In this document: one piece after another, positions 46,203 through 57,100 of the stretch
Layout: each line of letters starts with the position of its first letter
Position numbering within the stretch: position 1 is the first letter of the stretch
Origin: Candidatus Scalindua sp.
Lineage (GTDB): Bacteria > Planctomycetota > Brocadiia > Brocadiales > Scalinduaceae
Assembly (NCBI GenBank): GCA_031316155.1
Contig: JALDRB010000003.1
Location: forward strand, 251,394 to 315,393
Reading direction: 5' to 3'
DNA: 64,000 nucleotides
The notes under the pieces: generated by a model
Seen by the model: only the letters and a program-made list of their open reading frames with translations
Database searches by the model: none
What the model was told of the DNA's origin: nothing
Position numbers and translations under genes: made by a program

Positions 46203-47074
46203 GTATACTGATACATAACGATACAAAAGTTGTATGCCAGGGGATTACGGGAAATTCTGGAAAATTCCATACGAAACATATGTTGGAATATGGAACAAAA
46301 ATGGTTGCGGGTGTTACTCCCGGTAAAGGAGGTATCCGGATTTATGATATTCCAGTCTTTGATTCTGTAAAAGAGGCTGTAGAAAAAACTGGGTGCGATA
46401 CTTCTATAATCTATGTGCCTGCACCGTTTGCTGCTGATGCAATTATAGAAGCTGTAGAAGCTGGCATCTCACTGGTCATCTGCATTACCGAAGGGATTCC
46501 GGTTATTGATATGTTAAAAGTAAAAACGTATCTTACTACGAAATCAGCTCGCCTCATCGGTCCTAATTGTCCAGGAGTTATAACACCCGGACAATCAAAG
46601 ATCGGCATTATGCCCGGTTACATACACAGACCAGGCCCGGTAGGCGTTGTATCCCGTAGCGGCACGTTGACCTATGAGGCTGTCTGGCAATTGACACAAA
46701 GGAATATTGGGCAATCTACCTGTTTGGGTATTGGTGGTGATCCTGTAATTGGAACGTCATTTATCGATGTTCTTAAACTTTTCCAGGCTGACTATGATAC
46801 TCTGGCAATAGTCTTGATTGGAGAAATCGGTGGAAGCGCTGAAGAAGAAGCTGCAGAATTCATTAAAAAAGAAGTAACAAAACCTGTCGTTAGTTTTGTT
46901 GCGGGTCTTACTGCACCAGCTGGTAAAAGGATGGGGCACGCAGGGGCTATTATTTCCGGTGGCAAAGGTACCGTTAAAGAGAAAGTATCTTGCCTCCGTG
47001 ATGCGGGAGTTGTCGTTGTAGATAACCCTGCTGATATTGGTGAGACGATTGAAAAGGTAATGAGGCAAAAGTAA
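46199..47074 (+). CDS. sucD: succinyl-CoA ligase alpha subunit
   Basis: The 291 residues hold the CoA-binding Rossmann domain ([20 protein letters not shown]), [20 protein letters not shown] and the phosphohistidine motif GHAGAI. It forms the heterodimer with SucC. The 4-base ATGA overlap gives equal synthesis. The following kor genes supply or use the succinyl-CoA. Confidence 0.95.
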   Translation: MSILIHNDTKVVCQGITGNSGKFHTKHMLEYGTKMVAGVTPGKGGIRIYDIPVFDSVKEAVEKTGCDTSIIYVPAPFAADAIIEAVEAGISLVICITEGIPVIDMLKVKTYLTTKSARLIGPNCPGVITPGQSKIGIMPGYIHRPGPVGVVSRSGTLTYEAVWQLTQRNIGQSTCLGIGGDPVIGTSFIDVLKLFQADYDTLAIVLIGEIGGSAEEEAAEFIKKEVTKPVVSFVAGLTAPAGKRMGHAGAIISGGKGTVKEKVSCLRDAGVVVVDNPADIGETIEKVMRQK

Positions 47075-47220
47075 ATGAATTTATACATTACCGTGATACA
47101 AACAGGTCTGTTTATCTGAGGAGAGCAGGAAGACGAAAAAAGAGATAATAAAGAGTGCACCCGGAACGAAAAGAATCAACAAAAAAGAACTTTATTAGTT
47201 TAATTTATTATTAACATCGT

Positions 47221-47436
47221 ATGGCCAAAAAAAAAGGGATTGTTCATATAGATCACAATCGATGTAAAATATGTGGTATTTGCGTTAATATTTGCCCCGT
47301 AAAAAATTATACAATAAATAATCGGATGTTGGAAGAACATGGCAAATGTATTGCATGTTTGCAATGTGAGAGATATTGTCCCGACATGGCCCTTATCATA
47401 GATAGCAAAGATGACAAAGATACTTCTTCAGGGTAA
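47221..47436 (+). CDS. korD: 2-oxoacid oxidoreductase delta subunit (ferredoxin)
   Basis: The 71 residues contain two 4Fe-4S sets: CKICGICVNICPVKNY and CIACLQCERYCPDMA. This is the electron entry or exit subunit of a 2-oxoglutarate:ferredoxin oxidoreductase. It overlaps korA by 26 bases. Confidence 0.9.
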   Translation: MAKKKGIVHIDHNRCKICGICVNICPVKNYTINNRMLEEHGKCIACLQCERYCPDMALIIDSKDDKDTSSG

Positions 47437-48430
47437 CCAGGCAATTGCCCAGGCCGCCGTCAAAGCCGGTTTACAGTTTTTTGCGGGGTATCCCATTACA
47501 CCGGCATCAGAGATTCTCCATGAACTGGTTAATGAAAAAACCGTTAAATTGCTGCAGATGGAAGATGAAATTGCCTCGATAAATGCAATTATTGGTGCTT
47601 CTCTGGCAGGCGCCAAGTCAATGACAGCCACCTCTGGACCCGGGTTTTCATTGATGCAGGAGAGTATTGGTCTTGCTCATATGATGGAAGTTCCCCTTGT
47701 TGTTGTTGATGTTCAACGTGTGGGACCGAGTACGGGAATGCCAACATTGCCTGCTCAAGGGGACGTCATGCAATGTAAATATGGCAGCCATGGCGATTAT
47801 TTCCCAATCGTCTTTTATCCAAACTCAGTAGATGAGCTGTACCAGTATACTTTTCACGCATTTAATGCTGCCGAAGAATCTCTCAGTCCTGTAATCCTGT
47901 TAAGTGACGGCTATGTTGGACATCTTTACGAGACTATTGAGGTAAAAGACTATGATAAAACAGAAAGAACGCTGGCGCCGTTGGGAACATCTAACAGGCA
48001 CTTTACGGGCCTTACCCATGAGGATTCAAAGCCTGCCACCTCTGATCCTGAAATCCATAAGAAGTTAATCCATCATCTCGAGGAGAAACAAAAATTGGTT
48101 TCTAAGAAGTATAATGCTTATGAATACATAGAAAATACCTCTTCTAATACCCTCTTAATAGCATACGGCGCATTGTCACGGGTAACATATCATTTTAAAG
48201 ATGATTTTGCAATTTATCGACCGATCAGAATCTTTCCAATGATTAAGGATATTAAGAAAATTGCCGCACATTATAAGGAAATAATAGTCTTGGAAATGAA
48301 CACGGGGCAATATGTAAACGAAGTGGAAAGGTTGTTACATCGCAAGGTTCATCTTGTTTCAATCTTGGGTGGTAAAATAGATTTGCAGGATATATGGTCG
48401 AAATTGAAACAAATTAGGAGAGAGAAGTGA
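47411..48430 (+). CDS. korA: 2-oxoglutarate:ferredoxin oxidoreductase alpha subunit
   Basis: The protein begins TKILLQGNQAIAQAAVKAGL, FFAGYPITPASEILHEL and has MEDEIASINAIIGASLAGAK plus TSGPGFSLMQESIG, the family pyrimidine-binding and interface motifs. The gamma part is not fused here but encoded three genes on. With KorB it oxidises 2-oxoglutarate to succinyl-CoA or runs in reverse for CO2 fixation; the adjacency to sucCD supports 2-oxoglutarate as substrate. Confidence 0.9.
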   Translation: MTKILLQGNQAIAQAAVKAGLQFFAGYPITPASEILHELVNEKTVKLLQMEDEIASINAIIGASLAGAKSMTATSGPGFSLMQESIGLAHMMEVPLVVVDVQRVGPSTGMPTLPAQGDVMQCKYGSHGDYFPIVFYPNSVDELYQYTFHAFNAAEESLSPVILLSDGYVGHLYETIEVKDYDKTERTLAPLGTSNRHFTGLTHEDSKPATSDPEIHKKLIHHLEEKQKLVSKKYNAYEYIENTSSNTLLIAYGALSRVTYHFKDDFAIYRPIRIFPMIKDIKKIAAHYKEIIVLEMNTGQYVNEVERLLHRKVHLVSILGGKIDLQDIWSKLKQIRREK

Positions 48431-49164
48431 CAAAAGAGATTACTTATCTGAATTACCTCAAAAAAGAAAGGTTGCCTACGCAGTGGTGTCCGGGATGTGG
48501 TAATGGAATTGTTCTGAAACTTGTGTGCCTGGCCATGGAAAAATTGAATTTTTCTCAGAAAGATACCGTAATTGTATCCGGTATTGGATGTTCAGGCAGG
48601 AGCGCCGGTTTTTTTAACCTTGATTCTGTCCATTCGGTTCACGGTAGAGCTATTCCGGTAGCCGAAGGAATCAAAAATGCCAATGAAAATCTGAACGTAA
48701 TTGTCGTGAGCGGTGATGGTGATCTCCTGGGAATAGGGGGAAACCATTTATTACACGCATCAAGAAGAAATACAAATATAAGTGTCGTTTGCATTGCAAA
48801 TTCCATATACGGTATGACGGGTGGTCAATCCTCACCGACTACTGAACAAGGATCCAGGACTCTTACCGCGCCACAAGGGAGTGCGGAGACACCCATTGAT
48901 GTACAATCTTTCCTTAAGGCTCATCATTGTTACTACGCTCGTTCCACGGTATTCCACTTTAATCATGCGGAAAAATGCATTACTGAGTCATTCCAGTTTA
49001 AAGGTCTGTCTTTTGTGGAGATAAAGACTCAATGTATTACCAATGACGGTCGCAGGAGAGGGTTTAAAAATGCATATGAAATGTTAATATCTTATAAGGA
49101 GAATTATAAGATTAATAATAAAGCCGAAGTATTAGAACATAATGAAATCGGGATTATCAGATGA
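48427..49164 (+). CDS. korB: 2-oxoglutarate:ferredoxin oxidoreductase beta subunit
   Basis: The 245 residues include LPTQWCPGCGNGIVLKLVCL with the cluster cysteines, GIGCSGRSAGFFNLDSVHSV and VVSGDGDLLGIGGNHLLHAS, the thiamine diphosphate site. NSIYGMTGGQSSPTT is diagnostic of the KorB class. It overlaps both neighbours by 4 bases. Confidence 0.92.
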   Translation: MTKEITYLNYLKKERLPTQWCPGCGNGIVLKLVCLAMEKLNFSQKDTVIVSGIGCSGRSAGFFNLDSVHSVHGRAIPVAEGIKNANENLNVIVVSGDGDLLGIGGNHLLHASRRNTNISVVCIANSIYGMTGGQSSPTTEQGSRTLTAPQGSAETPIDVQSFLKAHHCYYARSTVFHFNHAEKCITESFQFKGLSFVEIKTQCITNDGRRRGFKNAYEMLISYKENYKINNKAEVLEHNEIGIIR

Positions 49165-50177
49165 AATATGAAATAGGGAAACTTAGCGAATCAGATGCGA
49201 AAGAGGCAGTAGCATTATTTAGATTGATCATTGATGAATTACATGCCGATAGTCCGACTGTTGAGCGTTCACATTTTAAGGCGGCATATACTGTGAAAAA
49301 GGTTAAAGAACATCTAAAGGATACGGATTGCGTTTATCTTGTTGGCAAGTTGGAGAAAGAGATCGTCAGCTTCATGTTTGCCTGGATTACTGATGGTATT
49401 GGAAACATCCACTGGTTGGGAGTTAAATCACAATACAGGAGAAAGGGGTTTGCGAGTATACTTTTAGAAGAAACAATCAAACAATTCACAAGAAAATCAT
49501 GTCATGAAGCACGGATATTCTCATCGTATCCCAAAGAAATAAATATTCACAGGTTGTTTAGAAGCTCCGGTTTTGAAGAGAAGTCCTTTATAGACGAACA
49601 GTTCTTTGGGGTTAGCTTAATCCAGATGGTGAAAGAATTAGCACCTGTACCTCTTGAAAAGAGATCAAAAAAGATAGTCCTTGCCGGAGAAGCGGGGCAG
49701 GGCATAAAACTTATGGCTCATACTCTTGGTAATATACTGGCCAAAATGGGAAAGGAGGTATCGTTGAACATTGTCTATGGTGCGGCCGTACGCGGTGGTG
49801 AAATAACGGCCGAGCTGATCTATTCTGATGAGAAAATTGAAACCCCCTTCTTTGAAAAGGCTGATGTAGGGCTCTGTTTATCCAGAAGCAAGAAAGCCTT
49901 GATTAATGCCAAAGAGATAATAATCGATTCAGCTGCCTGCAATCAGGAATGCACAGGTTGTGATATGATTTGTCCTGTTAGCAATAAAATCCCCTTCTCT
50001 CAAATATCTTCACAAGAGTTCAATAGCCCGGTATTTGTAAATATGCTAGCGCTGGGAAGATTGCTCAGTATAATTGGCATCAAGATCGAAGCGATAGATT
50101 TTCAATCAGAATTACATTCGAGATTTTTTGAAGAAAATACCCGTGCCATTAAATATGGCTATACATATAAAGACTAA
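49161..50177 (+). CDS. korC: fusion of a GNAT acetyltransferase and the KorC gamma subunit
   Basis: Residues 1-160 are a GNAT fold: SESDAKEAVALFRLIIDEL, GNIHWLGVKSQYRRKGFASI with the acetyl-CoA pyrophosphate loop (91-99) and RLFRSSGFEEKSF. From about 170 follows the gamma subunit (KIVLAGEAGQGIKLMAHTLG, YGAAVRGGEITAELIYSD). A cysteine cluster CTGCDMIC near residue 275 is unusual for gamma. A GNAT fused to an oxidoreductase subunit suggests acyl-CoA sensing or lysine acetylation of the complex. The fusion is read without any stop and overlaps korB by 4 bases. Confidence 0.85.
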   Translation: MKYEIGKLSESDAKEAVALFRLIIDELHADSPTVERSHFKAAYTVKKVKEHLKDTDCVYLVGKLEKEIVSFMFAWITDGIGNIHWLGVKSQYRRKGFASILLEETIKQFTRKSCHEARIFSSYPKEINIHRLFRSSGFEEKSFIDEQFFGVSLIQMVKELAPVPLEKRSKKIVLAGEAGQGIKLMAHTLGNILAKMGKEVSLNIVYGAAVRGGEITAELIYSDEKIETPFFEKADVGLCLSRSKKALINAKEIIIDSAACNQECTGCDMICPVSNKIPFSQISSQEFNSPVFVNMLALGRLLSIIGIKIEAIDFQSELHSRFFEENTRAIKYGYTYKD

Positions 50178-50202
50178 GTTTTGTGACGTAAGTATCCCAA
50201 GA

Positions 50203-50349
50203 GAGACATATACTAAAACCGATTTGGTTTTCGGTTTTACTGGAAACCAAATCTTGGTGAAGGTATCCCCGGGCAAAAGGGGCCGAGGACTTTACTCGCT
50301 CAATTTTATCTCGGATTTTGTCCGAAAACCATTGCGAGATGAGTATAAA
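50203..50349 (+). repeat. structured repeat before gpmI
   Basis: About 145 bases nearly repeated at 52037-52171. It contains the perfect 10-base stem GATTTGGTTT/AAACCAAATC and a nested stem ATCTCG ... CGAGAT around TCGGA/TCCGA. It may be a non-coding RNA or mobile palindrome. Confidence 0.8.
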
Positions 50350-50466
50350 TACCAATTTCTTTGAAAAGTCGAGACAATCAGGCATTGTAAATGATGAGAT
50401 TTTTCAATTTCAGGATTTTTTTTATTCCGAATTTTTTATTCTGACTCGTTCGAGTGCAGCCAACCT

Positions 50467-52020
50467 ATGCAGAAATCCATTGTCCTTATCATTAGAGATG
50501 GATGGGGAGTAAACACAAATACTGAATTTAACGCTGTAAAGAATGCCCGCACACCAAACACAGATGCTCTCCTTGGGAAATATCCAAACATACTATTGGG
50601 AGCATCAGGCAGATCTGTTGGCTTACCCGATGGTTATCAGGGGTCTTCCGAGGTTGGTCACCTCAACATAGGTGCAGGAAGGATAGTGGTACAGGAGATG
50701 ACCAGAATAATGCAAAACATTCAGGATGGATCATTTTTTAAGAGTCCAAATTTTCAGCGAGCCATAGATAATGTTCTTACCAATAAATCTTCACTTCATC
50801 TCATGGGACTCATTCAGGATGAGGGGGTGCATGCTCACCAGGATCATCTGTATGCAATTATGAAATATGCAAAAGAGCGTGGTGTGAGCAAATTATTCAT
50901 CCATTTTTTTTCAGATGGAAGAGATACCGCGCCGAGAAGTGCATTACGATACATTGAATACTTAAAGGAAAAGATTCGAGAATATAAGATCGGTGAAATT
51001 GCTACGATTATTGGCAGATACTATGCCATGGATCGTGGCAGAAATTGGAACCTTACGACAATAGCATATAATGCCCTGACACAGGCAAAAGGGTCGAGGG
51101 TGGATAATATTGAAGATGCTGTAAATAGTATATACAGTACCATGACCCCGAATGGAGAGGATATGTTTGATGAATATATACCACCATTGATAGTTGGAGA
51201 CTTTCAGGGAATTCGTGATGGTGATTCTGTAATTCACATCAATTACCGTCAAGACAGGGCCAGTCAGTTGTCGATGGCGTTTGTTGAAGACGTCTATCCA
51301 GGGGAACGGTGGAAAAAACTTAATATCGTTTATTGCGGACTTACCCGATATTATGATACGTTTAAATATAATATATTAGAGGCGATGAATGACAGTAGTG
51401 GGATGGATAATCTACTTGGTCAAGTCCTGAGTGATAAGAGTCTTAGGCAGATCAGAATTTCTGAGACCCAAAAATTTAGCCATGCAACTTCCTTCTTTAA
51501 TGGTAAACAGACAGAACCATTCTCTCTTGAAGAGCAGATAGAGATAAAAGGTGTTTTCGATCCCTCCACGTTTGCAGACCACCCGGAAATGAATGCTTTT
51601 GATGTAACCAGGAAAGCTGTTGAATTAATCAATTCAAACCACTTTAGTCTTATGGTCATAAACCTGGCAAATTGCGACATGGTTGGCCACACGGGCAATT
51701 ACGAGGCGACAATGAAGGCGGTAGAGGTTGTAGACAAATGTGTTGGAACCCTGGTGGATGCGGTTTTATCTAAGAATATGATCGCCTTAATTACGGCCGA
51801 TCACGGAAATGCAGAAGAGATGATTGACTATAAGACACGCATACCAAAGACGTCCCACACAAAGAACCCGGTTGAGTTTATATACGTTGCCGATGACTAC
51901 AAAAACATAAAACTTGCTGATAGTGGTGTTCTTTCTGACATCGCTCCAACCATCTTATACCTCCTGGGAATATCAAAACCTGCTGAGATGACTAGCAAGA
52001 ACTTGGTAATTACTCGGTGA
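50467..52020 (+). CDS. gpmI: cofactor-independent phosphoglycerate mutase
   Basis: The 517 residues start QKSIVLIIRDGWGVN with the first metal ligand, have GYQGSSEVGHLNIGAGR with the nucleophilic Ser, HFFSDGRDTAP, and ITADHGNAEEMIDY with the second metal site. It swaps 3- and 2-phosphoglycerate in glycolysis or gluconeogenesis. It stands alone between two copies of a structured repeat. Confidence 0.96.
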   Translation: MQKSIVLIIRDGWGVNTNTEFNAVKNARTPNTDALLGKYPNILLGASGRSVGLPDGYQGSSEVGHLNIGAGRIVVQEMTRIMQNIQDGSFFKSPNFQRAIDNVLTNKSSLHLMGLIQDEGVHAHQDHLYAIMKYAKERGVSKLFIHFFSDGRDTAPRSALRYIEYLKEKIREYKIGEIATIIGRYYAMDRGRNWNLTTIAYNALTQAKGSRVDNIEDAVNSIYSTMTPNGEDMFDEYIPPLIVGDFQGIRDGDSVIHINYRQDRASQLSMAFVEDVYPGERWKKLNIVYCGLTRYYDTFKYNILEAMNDSSGMDNLLGQVLSDKSLRQIRISETQKFSHATSFFNGKQTEPFSLEEQIEIKGVFDPSTFADHPEMNAFDVTRKAVELINSNHFSLMVINLANCDMVGHTGNYEATMKAVEVVDKCVGTLVDAVLSKNMIALITADHGNAEEMIDYKTRIPKTSHTKNPVEFIYVADDYKNIKLADSGVLSDIAPTILYLLGISKPAEMTSKNLVITR

Positions 52021-52036
52021 ACAGTCCATAATACGG

Positions 52037-52171
52037 GAGATATACTAAAACCGATTTGGTTTTCAGTTTTACTGGAAACCAAACCTTGGTGAAGGTATCC
52101 CCAGACGCCGAGGACTTTACTTGCTCAATTTCATCTCGGATTTTATCCGAAACCATTACGAGATGAGTATA
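52037..52171 (+). repeat. structured repeat behind gpmI
   Basis: Second copy, same orientation, of 50203-50349; shares GAAGGTATCCCC, GAGGACTTTAC and CTCGGATTTT. A 12-base stretch in the centre is shorter. It begins 17 bases after the gpmI stop. Confidence 0.8.
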
Positions 52172-52391
52172 CCTGAGATTTCCCCTCCCGCACGCCAGGT
52201 CCCGGCCGGGCTATAAACCTTTACATGGCGATTGCTTTATATTTATTATGTATGAAAGCATCTCTATTATGTTACATTGTGAACATGGAAATCTCATCTG
52301 TTCAAGTAGCATGGAGAAAGGTCGCAGAAGTTGTACTTAGAGAAATGGTAATGCTCATAATTGCTTAAACGTAATTGATAGGAGGATAAAA

Positions 52392-52826
52392 ATGAAAACA
52401 ATTCATTTTATTACTGTTAGTGCGCTCATACTGTTTTGTGGTAATGTTCTGGCGGAGACAAGCGGCGAAGTAATAATCGTCGATGAGTTAAATTTTTATG
52501 AATGGAAACAAGATCCTGTCAGAATCATAGATGCCAAACTGTCAGGAGAAGGGATATTAACAGTAAAAGTTGAGTACGGAGGAGGCGAAACCTTTCATAT
52601 ATTTAAAATAGTTGCGACAAAAGTAATACTTGAGTCATCTTCGCCTCAATTACGATTATTGCTTTCGCATGATAATAATGGAGATAACAGTCAAGAAAGA
52701 ATCGATGACTATGTAAATTTTAACCTCCAGCCACTTTTTACGACCTTTAGCATAAATGGAGAAATTCTTTTGTACATTGTTGGCCAAAACAGATTAGTTA
52801 TCGAGTCCAAAGGGTTATTGAAATAG
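52392..52826 (+). CDS. secreted small protein of unknown function
   Basis: A signal peptide (TIHFITVSALILFCGNVLA, cut near residue 22) precedes a beta-rich 120-residue domain (FYEWKQDPVRIIDAKLSGEG, LTVKVEYGGGETFHIFKIV). AGGAGGATAAAA lies before the ATG. It is 32 bases before the efflux operon and may be part of it. No family recognised. Confidence 0.65.
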   Translation: MKTIHFITVSALILFCGNVLAETSGEVIIVDELNFYEWKQDPVRIIDAKLSGEGILTVKVEYGGGETFHIFKIVATKVILESSSPQLRLLLSHDNNGDNSQERIDDYVNFNLQPLFTTFSINGEILLYIVGQNRLVIESKGLLK

Positions 52827-52858
52827 TTTCGAAATTCATAACGTTAAATCGGGAATTT

Positions 52859-54106
52859 ATGTATCCTTTTTATTCAAACCAAAAATTGAGTGTTGAGAGA
52901 ACGAATAAGATGAGAGTAATTAAGAAATTAATTTCGGGTTTTATTGAGACGAATGGCGGTTTTGCGAAATACTGCTACCGAGCAGATATGTTCCGGCTCG
53001 GCCAGAATATAAAATTATTGAAAATAGGGTGGCGTAATTTGGCACAAGTCTTATCAGGGTTTCTTCTTTTCGTTTTTCTTTTATTGTCAATTCTATTCTA
53101 TACCGGATGTGAGAATAAAAAGGCTGTTAGACACTCCGGTGAAATGGCCGTCAATGTTATTGCCTATAAAAGCAGGAAACAACCTATATCAGAGAAGATA
53201 TCTCTTGTAGGAAATATGGCTGCGAATGAATATGTTGAAATACAAAGCGAGATAGACGGGATTGTTGAGTCCATAGGGTTTGAGGAAGGCCAGAACGTTG
53301 AAAAGGGCCGGATCCTTTTTCGTATCGATGAAAAAAAACTGAAAGCATCTCTTGCACAAACTGAAGCAAATCTGAAATTATCACAGGCATCTGCTGACAG
53401 ATATAAGACTCTTATTGTATCCGGAGTTGTATCAAAGCAGGAATACGATCAATCTATGGCAATTTTGGAAGCAGATGAGGCAACGGTTAAATTGACCAAA
53501 GCACAGCTTAGCGATGCGACGATTGTTGCGCCTTTTGACGGTGTTATGAGTGCACGGTCAGTCAGCGAAGGCCAGTTTATTACAAAAGGTACAAGTCTGA
53601 CCTCTATCATCAACCAGAATCCAATGAAAGCTGAATTTAATCTACCAGAAAGATATTTAAGCAAAGTTAAAGAGAGGCAGGAGATTGAAATAACAGTAGC
53701 AGCTTATCCGGAAAAGAAATTTAATGGGAAAGTATATTTTGTCGCTCCTCAAATTGATGAGTTGACGCGAACGGCTCTTGTAAAAGCAAGAGTGCCAAAT
53801 CCTGACGGGATATTAAGAAGAGGGATGTTTGCCAACCTGAATTTGATAGTGGATATACAAAATAATGCCATTATTATTCCTGAAACGGCAATGATGCTGA
53901 AAGGTGATGAGGTATCTGTCTTTGCTGTTGATAATGAAGATAGGGTGCATGTAAAGAAAATAGAGGTAGGTTTGCGGTTTGATGGAATGGTTCAGGTACT
54001 ATCGGGATTAAAGGAAGATGAAGTGGTAGTTACAGAAGGTCACCAGAAACTTCGCGATGGGGTAAAAGTTAATATGAAATTTCAAGAAGAAACGGAAAAG
54101 TCATGA
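52859..54106 (+). CDS. RND efflux periplasmic adaptor lipoprotein
   Basis: Up to 415 residues: a membrane-type signal with lipobox (ILFYTGC), then the adaptor: VEIQSEIDGIVESIGFEEGQ (lipoyl part), helical hairpin (QTEANLKLSQASADRYKTLI) and ATIVAPFDGVMSARSVSEGQ. It links the inner-membrane pump to an outer-membrane channel. The real start may be ATG 52911 (MRVIKK). It overlaps the pump gene by 4 bases. The outer-membrane partner is not in the window. Confidence 0.9.
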   Translation: MYPFYSNQKLSVERTNKMRVIKKLISGFIETNGGFAKYCYRADMFRLGQNIKLLKIGWRNLAQVLSGFLLFVFLLLSILFYTGCENKKAVRHSGEMAVNVIAYKSRKQPISEKISLVGNMAANEYVEIQSEIDGIVESIGFEEGQNVEKGRILFRIDEKKLKASLAQTEANLKLSQASADRYKTLIVSGVVSKQEYDQSMAILEADEATVKLTKAQLSDATIVAPFDGVMSARSVSEGQFITKGTSLTSIINQNPMKAEFNLPERYLSKVKERQEIEITVAAYPEKKFNGKVYFVAPQIDELTRTALVKARVPNPDGILRRGMFANLNLIVDIQNNAIIIPETAMMLKGDEVSVFAVDNEDRVHVKKIEVGLRFDGMVQVLSGLKEDEVVVTEGHQKLRDGVKVNMKFQEETEKS

Positions 54107-57100
54107 AGCTGTCGGAACGCAGCATAAAACGCCCGATATTGGCAACGATGATGAGTTTGGGATTGGTTTTGTTTGGTGTTATTGGTATCGGACGTCTGCC
54201 TGTACGGGAGCTCCCGGATATCGATCCTCCTATAGTAACTGTCCAGACAGTTTATCCCGGAGCGAGTGCATCGGTTGTTGAATCTCAGATAACAGAGCCG
54301 ATTGAGGAAGCGTTATCAAGTATTGAAAGGATAAAAACTCTTACTAGCACAAGTAGTGAACAGTTCAGTTCTGTGACGTTAGAATTCGACCTTTCCCGTG
54401 ATATAGACATTGCTGCGCAGGATGTGCGCGACAGGGTGTCCCGTGTCCGGGGACAGTTGCCTGATGATGTTGATGAACCAATTGTAGCCAAGCAGGATGC
54501 GGATGCTAATCCTTCTCTGTGGATTGCATTATATAGTGACCGTTATTCAACGTTAGAATTAACATCACTGGCAGAGAACCTATTTAAAGACACATTGCAA
54601 ACGGTTCCCGGTGTCAGTTCTATCATGTTTGGTGGGTCGAAGCGGTTTGCTATTAGAATCTGGTTAGATTCAGAGAAGATGGCAGCTCGTGGCGTCACGG
54701 TACTGGATGTTGAGAAAGCAATGGGTGAACAGAGTGTTGAATTACCAAGCGGCCGTGTAGAAAGCTGGCAAAGGGAGATGTCAATTGAAACCAGGGGGGA
54801 ACTGAAAACTCCTTATGAATACGACAGATTAGTTATCAAACGTGAAGGGGCCAATTTTGTCAGATTGCAAGATATAGGCTTCGCAGCTGTCGGAGTTGAA
54901 GATGAACGATCTGTCGCCCGATATAATATGAGGCCTGCTGTCGGTATCGGAATTGTTAAGCAATCAAAGGCAAATACCATTGAGGTAGCTAAAGGCATCA
55001 AAAAAGAGCTGGAAAATATTCGGCCGCTTATTCCGGAGGGTGTTCATTTTGGAATTCCCTATGATGAGTCTGTTTTTGTTGAAAAATCGATAAAAGAGGT
55101 TTGGATTACTCTTGGGATGGCGTTCTTTTTAGTGGTGCTGACAATTTATATCTTCCTGCACAATTTACGTGCGACAATTGTTCCTGCTGTAACGATTCCG
55201 GTTTCGATTATCTCTACATTTGGAGCTCTATATTTGTTTGGATATTCGATAAACATCATTACAATGCTGGCTTTTGTCCTGGCTATTGGACTTGTCGTCG
55301 ATGATGCCATTGTTGTATTAGAGAATATCCATCGCCATATTGAAGAAGGAATGCCGCCAATGAATGCGGCGCTTGCAGGGATGAAAGAGATAGGCTTTGC
55401 CGTAACTGCAACTACCGTTGCTTTGGTTGCTGTATTTTTACCAATGGCATTTCAGACAAGCGTTACGGGACGTCTGTTTATTGAGTTTGCTGTCGCCATC
55501 TCTTTTGGCGTCACGATTTCAACATTTGTCGCCCTTACGCTGGCACCGATGATTTCGTCAAGGTTGCTAAAGGCGAATAATCTTCATGCCAAAAAAACAG
55601 TATTGAAAAAATTTGAAGAATGGCTAGAAAGAATTTCTCTATTCTATGAGAAGATGCTGAAGCGGGCGATACAATACTCTTTTATAACCATCATTATTAG
55701 CTTACTTACCCTGGGGGCAGGTATCTATTTTTATACACAGTTAGATAAGGAGTTTCTTCCGGAAGAGGATAAAGGGCGTTTGTTCTGTACGGCAATTGCC
55801 CCTGAGGGCTCAACAAGTGAATATACTGACCGTATGGTAAGAAAGATGGAAAAAATTATAAGTGAAACACCAGAAGTTGAAGGGTTTTTTTCCGCCGTTG
55901 CGTATGCTCGTGGAGGAGTAGGACAGTCTTCACAAGGACGTGCATTTATCAGATTGAAGGAAGAGAGAGATCGGCACGTTCGCGAGATTATCGGTGGACC
56001 AATGGGTATGCGATCACGGTTTTTTAATGAAATTGAGGGAGCTCTTGCTTTCCCAATATTACCCAAAGCAATCGGAAGAGGTTTTTCACAAAATTTTCAA
56101 TTCGTTTTGCAAAACCAAGATCTAAGAAAACTGAACGAATATGCTCAGACTTTGACTGAGAAGCTCAATAGTTTCGGTTTTTTAATGAATGTCCGTACAA
56201 GTTTCGAACTAAATAAGCCGGAGCTCAGAGTTAACATAGACCGTAACCGTGCTGCAGCATTAGGGGTGTCCGTTAATGATATTTCTCGGACATTGCAAGT
56301 ATTGTTTGGCGGTTCTGATTTAAGCAAGTTCAATTTATCGGGTAAAGAGTATGATGTGATTGTCCAGCTCGCACGTGAATCCAGACTGTCTCCGACGGAT
56401 TTAGAGCGGCTGTACATCCGCAGTTCCAATGGAAAACTCATTCAGTTGAGCAATGTTGTCAGTTATGAAACAGGTGCCGGCCCGAGTGCGATTAACCATT
56501 ATAATCGTTTTCGTTCCGCAACGATTGAAGCGACTCCTATTCATATTCCGCTAGGTAATGCCGTCGAGCGTGTCGAAGACATCATAAAACAATATTTACC
56601 TCCGGGTTTCCGGTACGAATGGGCTGGTGAGGCAAAGGATTTAGTAGAAAGCGGCAATGATATTTTGTTTGTTATGATTCTGGCGATACTCATTATTTAT
56701 ATGGTCTTAGCGGCACAGTTTGAAAGTTTGATCCATCCCTTGACCATACTGTTTACAATCCCGTTATCAGCCTTTGGCGCTTTTGGCGCATTATGGGCTC
56801 TGGGAGAATTAGACCGATTTGCAGCTAGCCTGCCGCCAGAACATCTCTTTGGTTTTATTCCTCGGATTCCTGCCATGGGGGTCAATTTATTCAGCCAGAT
56901 AGGTCTTATATTGTTAATCGGCATTGTAACAAAGAACGGAATACTTCTGGTCGATTTTGCAAATCAGCAAATGGAAAAGGGTAAGTCGGCCAGTGAAGCG
57001 ATGATGTTGGCTGGAAAGGTAAGGTTAAGGCCGATTCTTATGACGGCAACTTCAACCATAGCAGGGATATTGCCTATTGCGATAGGTTTCGGGGCTGGAG

